A stretch of DNA of 5,688 nucleotides. Origin: RGIG1918 sp045536045. Its GTDB lineage: Bacteria; Cyanobacteriota; Vampirovibrionia; Gastranaerophilales; Gastranaerophilaceae. Below the pieces are notes generated by a model. That model was not told where the DNA came from and ran no database searches. It was given only the letters and a program-made list of their open reading frames with translations. A program made the position numbers and the translations under genes. This document shows, in pieces, positions 1 to 3,550 of the stretch (position 1 is the stretch's first letter; the number at the start of each line of letters is the position of its first letter). The stretch covers positions 1 to 5,688 of the forward strand of contig JAZSMU010000004.1 in assembly GCA_045536045.1 (NCBI GenBank), written 5' to 3'.

Positions 1-1776
1 CGTTCAGAAGGAACAATTTTAGAATTTAAAGTTAAAGATTCAGATTTAACAATTCCAGTTTTCACAACAAGACCAGACACTGTTTATGGAATTACATATC
101 TTGTTGTTGCTCCCGAATATCCAGACATTGAAAAATTGACAACTCCTGAATATAAAGAAGAAGTTGAAAAATATAGAGAAAACGCAAGAAAGATGAACGA
201 AATTGAACGTTTATCTACAGACCGTCCAAAAACAGGCGTTCCATTAGGAACATATTTCACAAATCCATTCACAGGAAGAGTTTGCCCAATTTGGGTGGCA
301 GATTATGCTCTTGTAGATTATGGAACAGGTGCTGTTATGGCAGTTCCTGCTCATGATGATAGAGACTGGGCGTTCGCTAAAAAATATAATTTAGATATTT
401 TAACAGTAATTGATGGTGGCGAAGAAAATAAATGCTGGACTGAACCTGGAAAATTAATCAATTCTGGCGAATTTACAGGAATTGAAAACGAAGTTGCAAA
501 AGCAGAAATTACAAAATATGCAACAGAAAAAGGTTTTGGACACAAAAAAGTTAATTTCAGATTAAGAGATTGGCTAATTTCTCGCCAAAGATATTGGGGA
601 GCTCCAATTCCAATTGTTTATTGCGACCACTGTGGCGAAGTTCCTGTTGATGAGAAAGATTTGCCTGTAAAATTGCCGACAGATGTTGATTTTCAAGCAA
701 AAGGCAAATCTCCAATTGCAACAAGCGAAACATTCAGAGAAACAATTTGCCCAAAATGTGGTGCAAAAGCCAGAAGAGAGCTAGACACAATGGATACTTT
801 TGTTTGCTCTAGCTGGTATTATATGCGATATACAGACGCTAAAAATTCTGAAAAAGTTTTTGATAAAGAAAAAGTTAATAAATGGCTTCCAGTTGACCAA
901 TACGTTGGTGGGATTGAGCATGCAATTTTACACTTATTATATTCAAGATTCTTCACAAAAGCCTTAAGAGATATGGGCTTATTGAGCTTTGATGAACCAT
1001 TTAAAAACCTTTTAACACAAGGTATGGTTTTAAAAGATGGCTCAAAAATGTCTAAATCTAAAGGGAACACAGTTGACCCAGATGAAATATTTGAAAACTA
1101 CGGAGCAGATACAGCTCGCTTGTTCATTATTTCAGACTCACCTCCAGCACGTGATTTTGACTGGTCTGATGCTGGCGTTGAAGGTTGCTACAAATTCTTA
1201 AACAGAGTTTATAGACTATTTTCAACTTATGAAGATAGAATTTCTCTAAACTATAACCTTGCAAATGGCTTAAACAAAGCTGATGACAGATTAGTTCGCA
1301 AAGTTCATATTGCAATTAAAGGCATTAAAAACGACATTGAAAATGAATTTCAATTTAATACAGTTGTTTCTAAATACAGAGAATTAACAAATGAAATTTA
1401 CGACTATATTAAAGACGAAAACGCAATCAACAATGATGTTTTAAGCTTTGCATTAATTTCTCTTCTAAAATTAATGTCGCCTGTTACTTGCTTTATGGCA
1501 CAAGAAATTTGGTCAAACATTGGAGGCGAAGGTGCAATATTTAATGCCCAATGGCCAAAATATGAAGAAAATCTTGCACAACTAAATGATGTTACAATTG
1601 TTGTTCAAGTTAATGGCAAAATGCGTGACAAAATTGAAACAACACTAGACGCCAAAGAAGATGAACTCAAAGCACAAGCTGTTAAAATGGAACGCGTTAT
1701 TCCTTTTATTGAGGGCAAAGAAATCGTAAAAGTAATATATGTTCCAAAAAAACTTGTAAATATTGTTGTAAAATAA
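1..1776 (+). CDS. leuS: Leucyl-tRNA synthetase, C-terminal two-thirds (5' end outside window)
   Basis: This class I aminoacyl-tRNA synthetase charges tRNA-Leu with leucine in the cytoplasm. The frame is open from base 1, giving 591 residues and a TAA stop. Bacterial LeuRS is usually about 800-880 residues, so the N-terminal part with the HIGH motif lies upstream. The window begins inside the CP1 editing domain: TTRPDT at residues 22-27, then GTGAVMAVPAHDDRDWAFA near residues 108-126, whose RDW aspartate corresponds to the conserved editing Asp. RLRDWLISRQRYWGAP follows, then a zinc-type pair CDHC and CPKC. The catalytic-core segments DTMDTFVCSSWYYMRY and YVGGIEHAILHLLYSRF come next, and then KMSKS at nt 1045-1059. 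The anticodon-binding helical domain and the small C-terminal domain (VQVNGKMRDKI onward) are complete. A TTG at 136 is internal, not a start. No terminator is visible after the stop, so read-through into rplU is plausible. Confidence 0.97.
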   Translation, partial: RSEGTILEFKVKDSDLTIPVFTTRPDTVYGITYLVVAPEYPDIEKLTTPEYKEEVEKYRENARKMNEIERLSTDRPKTGVPLGTYFTNPFTGRVCPIWVADYALVDYGTGAVMAVPAHDDRDWAFAKKYNLDILTVIDGGEENKCWTEPGKLINSGEFTGIENEVAKAEITKYATEKGFGHKKVNFRLRDWLISRQRYWGAPIPIVYCDHCGEVPVDEKDLPVKLPTDVDFQAKGKSPIATSETFRETICPKCGAKARRELDTMDTFVCSSWYYMRYTDAKNSEKVFDKEKVNKWLPVDQYVGGIEHAILHLLYSRFFTKALRDMGLLSFDEPFKNLLTQGMVLKDGSKMSKSKGNTVDPDEIFENYGADTARLFIISDSPPARDFDWSDAGVEGCYKFLNRVYRLFSTYEDRISLNYNLANGLNKADDRLVRKVHIAIKGIKNDIENEFQFNTVVSKYRELTNEIYDYIKDENAINNDVLSFALISLLKLMSPVTCFMAQEIWSNIGGEGAIFNAQWPKYEENLAQLNDVTIVVQVNGKMRDKIETTLDAKEDELKAQAVKMERVIPFIEGKEIVKVIYVPKKLVNIVVK

Positions 1777-1787
1777 CAAAATCCTAG

Positions 1788-1816
1788 TTGACACTAAATT
1801 TTGTTTATTATAAATT
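1788..1816 (+). promoter_or_regulatory. Predicted sigma-70-type promoter for rplU-rpmA
   Basis: A perfect TTGACA (-35) lies at 1788-1793, just after the leuS stop. The -10 is ambiguous. TAAATT at 1811-1816 gives a 17-bp spacer with 4/6 matches, while TATAAA at 1809-1814 gives 15 bp with 5/6 matches. Either would start transcription near 1820, at the front of the structured leader. It gives the ribosomal-protein pair a promoter separate from leuS. Confidence 0.6.
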
Positions 1817-1830
1817 AAATTGAGTGAGAT

Positions 1831-1870
1831 GGGAGAACGCACCGAAAGAGTTGATTCAACCGCGAACTCC
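1831..1870 (+). promoter_or_regulatory. Structured rplU mRNA leader, candidate L21 leader element
   Basis: The 5'UTR can fold into a compact stem. GGAG (1832-1835) pairs with CTCC (1867-1870) across a symmetric AA/AA internal loop. CGC (1838-1840) then pairs with GCG (1862-1864). An inner hairpin pairs GTTG (1850-1853) with CAAC (1857-1860), with an asymmetric ACCGAAAGA on its 5' side. The position, directly ahead of rplU and behind a promoter, matches the known ribosomal L21 leader RNAs, which are thought to mediate autogenous control of the L21-L27 operon. The fold is read directly from the sequence. Assignment to that RNA family is inference and needs a covariance-model match. Confidence 0.5.
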
Positions 1871-1888
1871 AAATAGAAAGGACAAAAG

Positions 1889-2239
1889 ATGTACGCAATA
1901 GTTGAAGCTGGCGGAAAACAATATAAATTTGAAGAAGGCCGCTACACAGACATTGAACTTATTGAAGGCGAAGCAGACAGCAAAGTTGTTTTTGACACAG
2001 TTGTTATGCTAGTTAATGGTAAAAAATCTTCAGTAGGTCAACCTTATGTTAAAAATGCAACCGTTGAAGGCAAAATTGTTAAACATGACAAAGCTAAAAA
2101 AGTTATCGTTTACAAACAAAGAGCTAAAAAAGGTTACAGAAGAAAACAAGGTCACAGACAACAATTTACAAGAGTAATGATTACTAAAATTAATACAAAA
2201 GCAGCTAAAGCAGAAGCGGCTGAAGGACAAGGAGAATAA
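1889..2239 (+). CDS. rplU: 50S ribosomal protein L21
   Basis: This is an rRNA-binding protein of the large ribosomal subunit. The 116-residue product has the family's opening, MYAIVEAGGKQYKFEEG, and the basic signature KKVIVYKQRAKKGYRRKQGHRQ at about residues 70-91, followed by FTRVMITKI. The length is slightly above the usual 100-105 because of a short Ala/Glu-rich tail (KAAKAEAAEGQGE). The ATG start is set by AAAGGA at 1877-1882, six bases upstream, and by homology of the first residues. It is the first gene of a tight two-gene operon with rpmA and sits behind its own promoter and structured leader. Confidence 0.98.
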   Translation: MYAIVEAGGKQYKFEEGRYTDIELIEGEADSKVVFDTVVMLVNGKKSSVGQPYVKNATVEGKIVKHDKAKKVIVYKQRAKKGYRRKQGHRQQFTRVMITKINTKAAKAEAAEGQGE

Positions 2240-2242
2240 CAC

Positions 2243-2497
2243 ATGGCACATAAGAAAGGCGTCGGCTCGTCCAAGAACGGTCGTGATAGTGAAAGTAAGC
2301 GTTTAGGCGTCAAAAAATATGGTAACGAAAGAGTTTTAGCTGGTAACATTCTAGTTAGACAAAAAGGAACAAAAATTCACCCAGGAAAAAATGTTGGAAT
2401 GGGTTCAGATAACACACTTTTTGCAACAATTGATGGTATCGTTAAATTTGAACCATACAGAAGAGACAGAAAACAAGTTAGCGTATACGCTGAATAA
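2243..2497 (+). CDS. rpmA: 50S ribosomal protein L27
   Basis: L27 is a large-subunit protein whose N-terminal tail reaches towards the peptidyl-transferase centre. The 84-residue product is full length, with MAHKKGVGSSKNGRDSESKRLGVKKYG at the front, the conserved ILVRQKGTKIHPGKNVGMGSDNTLFA in the middle and VSVYAE at the end. The Shine-Dalgarno AAGGAG (2229-2234) lies within the last codons of rplU, eight bases from the ATG, and the two genes are only 3 bp apart, consistent with translational linkage. The start is already in the mature form MAHKKG. It lacks the cleavable extension known from Firmicutes, where a Prp protease gene usually sits between rplU and rpmA. Confidence 0.98.
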   Translation: MAHKKGVGSSKNGRDSESKRLGVKKYGNERVLAGNILVRQKGTKIHPGKNVGMGSDNTLFATIDGIVKFEPYRRDRKQVSVYAE

Positions 2498-2527
2498 TTG
2501 ACAAAGTGCACTGGCACTTGGTAAAAT
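2498..2527 (+). promoter_or_regulatory. Strong promoter for tRNA-Asp, with a dyad in its spacer
   Basis: A perfect TTGACA (2498-2503) starts at the first base after the rpmA stop codon. It is followed by an 18-bp spacer and TAAAAT (2522-2527), preceded by TG at 2519-2520 in extended -10 position. Predicted initiation is near 2534, leaving a 5' leader of about 17 nt before the mature tRNA. The spacer holds a perfect inverted repeat: AAGTGC (2504-2509), ACTG loop, GCACTT (2514-2519). There is no T-tract after it, so it does not look like a terminator for rpmA. Confidence 0.75.
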
Positions 2528-2550
2528 TGAAAAATAAATATTAGTGGAAT

Positions 2551-2627
2551 GGGGGCGTAGCTCAGCTGGTTAGAGTGCTTGCCTGTCACGCAAGAGGTCG
2601 CGAGTTCGATCCTCGTCGTCCCCGCCA
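2551..2627 (+). tRNA. tRNA-Asp (anticodon GTC), CCA encoded
   Basis: A complete cloverleaf can be drawn. The 7-bp acceptor stem pairs GGGGGCG (2551-2557) with CGTCCCC (2617-2623), including one G-U pair. The D stem is GCTC/GAGT. The anticodon stem is CTTGC/GCAAG with loop CTGTCAC, placing GTC at 2585-2587. The variable loop has five bases. The T arm is GCGAG/CTCGT (its first pair G-U) around TTCGATC. The discriminator base is G2624, as expected for Asp tRNAs, and the 3' CCA (2625-2627) is encoded. It decodes GAC and GAU. It has its own promoter and terminator, and rpmA read-through may add to its transcription. Confidence 0.98.
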
Positions 2628-2641
2628 TTAATATAAATCAT

Positions 2642-2664
2642 AAAGAGCCTCAGGGCTCTTTTTT
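2642..2664 (+). terminator. Rho-independent terminator after tRNA-Asp
   Basis: AAAGAGCC (2642-2649) and GGCTCTTT (2654-2661) form a perfect 8-bp stem around a TCAG loop, running into six Ts (2659-2664). It is placed 14 nt after the tRNA 3' end. As no other terminator is seen after rpmA, it probably also ends the rplU-rpmA transcript. Confidence 0.92.
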
Positions 2665-2682
2665 AGTGAGTACAATTGAGGA

Positions 2683-2711
2683 TTGTTCTATTTTTTATTA
2701 GCAACTATAAT
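2683..2711 (+). promoter_or_regulatory. Promoter for the tyrosine phosphatase gene, probably leaderless
   Basis: A perfect TATAAT lies at 2706-2711. TTGTTC at 2683-2688 is a weak -35 (3/6 matches) at a 17-bp spacing. The ATG begins at 2719, so the -10 hexamer occupies -13 to -8 relative to the start codon. Transcription would begin at or within a base or two of the A of the ATG. No Shine-Dalgarno precedes the ATG; the only purine-rich run, GAGGA at 2678-2682, is about 36 bases away and upstream of the -10. Confidence 0.65.
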
Positions 2712-2718
2712 AAATATT

Positions 2719-3177
2719 ATGATTAAAGTTTTATTTGTATGTTTAGGCAATATTTGCCGTTCGCCTATGGCACATATAGTTTTTCAAAATATGGTAGATG
2801 AATTAGGCTTAAGTAGCGAATTTGAAATAGATTCTGCAGGCACAGAAGGCTACAACGAAATGTGCCATGCAAGAGTTCATAGAGGGACAAGAGAAATTTT
2901 AAAAAGAAAAGGTGTCAAATTTTTTGAACACTATTCAAGAAAAATCAGAAAAAAAGACTATGAATATTACGATTATATAATCGCAATGGATTCAGAAAAT
3001 ATTGAAGACATTGAATATATTGTAGGACCAGACAAAGACAATAAAATCTCAAGACTTTTAGACTACACACCTCGCCCAAGAAACATCAAAGACCCTTGGT
3101 ATACGGGCAATTTTGACGAAACCTATGAAGATGTAATTGAAGGCTGCAAAGCGTTGTTAAACCACATTAGAAATTAG
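2719..3177 (+). CDS. Low-molecular-weight protein-tyrosine phosphatase
   Basis: This is a 152-residue cytosolic phosphatase of the LMW-PTP family, which hydrolyses phosphotyrosine through a cysteinyl-phosphate intermediate. The P-loop is at the extreme N-terminus: VCLGNICRS, with nucleophile Cys8 and phosphate-binding Arg14. SAGTEGY near residues 39-45 is a family segment. The general-acid loop is DPWY at residues 125-128 (Asp125). These positions and the length are typical of the family, and no catalytic residue is missing. The ATG at 2719 is chosen because it puts the P-loop at the usual distance. A TTG 12 codons upstream would add a hydrophobic stretch with no family support and would lie upstream of the predicted -10. 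The gene stands alone between the tRNA terminator and convergent ppdK, so its physiological substrate (kinase partner, polysaccharide or other) cannot be inferred from neighbours. Confidence 0.93.
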   Translation: MIKVLFVCLGNICRSPMAHIVFQNMVDELGLSSEFEIDSAGTEGYNEMCHARVHRGTREILKRKGVKFFEHYSRKIRKKDYEYYDYIIAMDSENIEDIEYIVGPDKDNKISRLLDYTPRPRNIKDPWYTGNFDETYEDVIEGCKALLNHIRN

Positions 3178-3214
3178 GTTGCTTTTGTTTATTTCAAGCT
3201 TGCAAAACAAAAAA

Positions 3215-3236
3215 CCCTCAAGATTTCTCAAGAGGG
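3215..3236 (-). terminator. Terminator T1, distal in the ppdK array; possibly bidirectional
   Basis: CCCTC (3215-3219) pairs with GAGGG (3232-3236), and GA pairs with TC around a four-base loop. A 2x2 internal mismatch is A-A in plus-strand RNA and U-U in minus-strand RNA. In minus-strand RNA the loop is GAAA and six Us follow (complement of 3209-3214). On the plus strand CTTTT follows (3237-3241), so it is also the best candidate for ending the phosphatase transcript, though weaker in that direction. Confidence 0.7.
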
Positions 3237-3260
3237 CTTTTGATATTTACTTGAAATTAT

Positions 3261-3315
3261 TATTTGTTTTCAAGAACTGCTTGAGCTGCAGCAACTTTTT
3301 GAGCTTGCGAAAAAA
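3261..3315 (-). repeat. ppdK-tail copy 1 (intergenic)
   Basis: It is identical at all 55 positions to copy 2 (3403-3457), and its first 34 bases are identical to the true ppdK end (3548-3581). On the minus strand it still reads in frame as FSQAQKVAAAQAVLENK followed by TAA (stop at 3260-3262), against PQAQLAAAQAVLENK in the gene. No start codon or ribosome site makes it a gene of its own. Confidence 0.85.
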
Positions 3316-3332
3316 CGCAAACTTGTTTTGCA
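3316..3332 (-). other. Small hairpin H2, copy 1
   Basis: In minus-strand RNA, UGCAAA pairs with UUUGCG (one terminal U-G) around loop ACAAG. It directly precedes tail copy 1. The equivalent hairpin before copy 2 has different stem bases and the same loop, which suggests a conserved RNA fold. A competing plus-strand hairpin TTGCG-A6-CGCAA (3305-3320) exists only in this copy. Confidence 0.5.
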
Positions 3333-3356
3333 CAATTTGCACAACTTGCAAAATAA

Positions 3357-3384
3357 AAAGCCCCAGAATTTCTTCTGAGGCTTT
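3357..3384 (-). terminator. Terminator T2 of the ppdK array
   Basis: The stem AAAGCC-C-CAGAA (3357-3368) pairs with TTCTG-A-GGCTTT (3373-3384). In plus-strand RNA it has one C-A mismatch. In minus-strand RNA that position becomes a G-U pair, giving a continuous 12-bp stem capped by a GAAA tetraloop and followed by a U-rich tract (complement of 3351-3359). The orientation is therefore that of ppdK. Confidence 0.8.
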
Positions 3385-3402
3385 ATTTTATAACTTAAAA
3401 AC

Positions 3403-3457
3403 TATTTGTTTTCAAGAACTGCTTGAGCTGCAGCAACTTTTTGAGCTTGCGAAAAAA
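3403..3457 (-). repeat. ppdK-tail copy 2 (intergenic)
   Basis: This is the second 55-bp copy, identical to copy 1. On the minus strand it ends in AVLENK and a TAG stop (3402-3404) where the gene and copy 1 have TAA. The frame stays open upstream through hairpin H2 and the spacer, which by itself proves nothing. Confidence 0.85.
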
Positions 3458-3474
3458 TGTGAACTTGTTTCACA
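3458..3474 (-). other. Small hairpin H2, copy 2
   Basis: In minus-strand RNA, UGUGAA pairs perfectly with UUCACA around loop ACAAG. Compared with copy 1, two base pairs have changed on both sides (C-G to U-A, A-U to G-C) and a terminal U-G has become U-A. The loop is unchanged. Confidence 0.5.
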
Positions 3475-3499
3475 AATTTAAGCACAACTTGCAAAATAA

Positions 3500-3527
3500 A
3501 ATGCCCCGAAATTTCTTTCGAGGCATT
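3500..3527 (-). terminator. Terminator T3, first terminator after ppdK
   Basis: AATGCC-C-CGAAA (3500-3511) pairs with TTTCG-A-GGCATT (3516-3527). The C-A mismatch of the plus strand is a G-U pair in minus-strand RNA, where the loop is GAAA and the tract UUUUAUUUU follows. It lies 19 bp beyond the ppdK stop. Three stem pairs differ from T2 by compensatory changes on both sides. Confidence 0.85.
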
Positions 3528-3533
3528 AAGTTT

Positions 3534-3550
3534 ATAAGTTTTGAACTTAT
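3534..3550 (-). other. Short hairpin overlapping the ppdK stop codon
   Basis: ATAAGTT (3534-3540) and AACTTAT (3544-3550) form a perfect 7-bp, A/T-rich stem with a 3-base loop that includes the TAA stop (3547-3549). It precedes T3 and is absent from the equivalent spacers after the other two tail copies. Its role is unknown. Confidence 0.4.

Noticed and set aside
136..138. TTG as start of leuS
   Set aside because: LeuRS editing-domain sequence, including TTRPDT, continues in frame upstream to base 1. The gene is cut by the window edge.
2683..2718. Upstream TTG start for the phosphatase (12 extra residues)
   Set aside because: It would place the P-loop too far in, adds a hydrophobic stretch unknown in the family, lies upstream of the predicted -10, and its purine-rich run abuts the codon with no spacing.
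3183..3212. TTTTGTTT/AAACAAAA inverted repeat after the phosphatase stop
   Set aside because: It is a low-complexity A/T pairing overlapping the T-tract of T1, with a 14-base loop. It is too weak to call as a separate element.
3179..3481. Plus-strand open frame of 100 codons after the phosphatase gene
   Set aside because: It runs through the repeat array and terminators, so its internal similarity is just the repeat read in the antisense direction. It has no ribosome site and no recognisable protein features.
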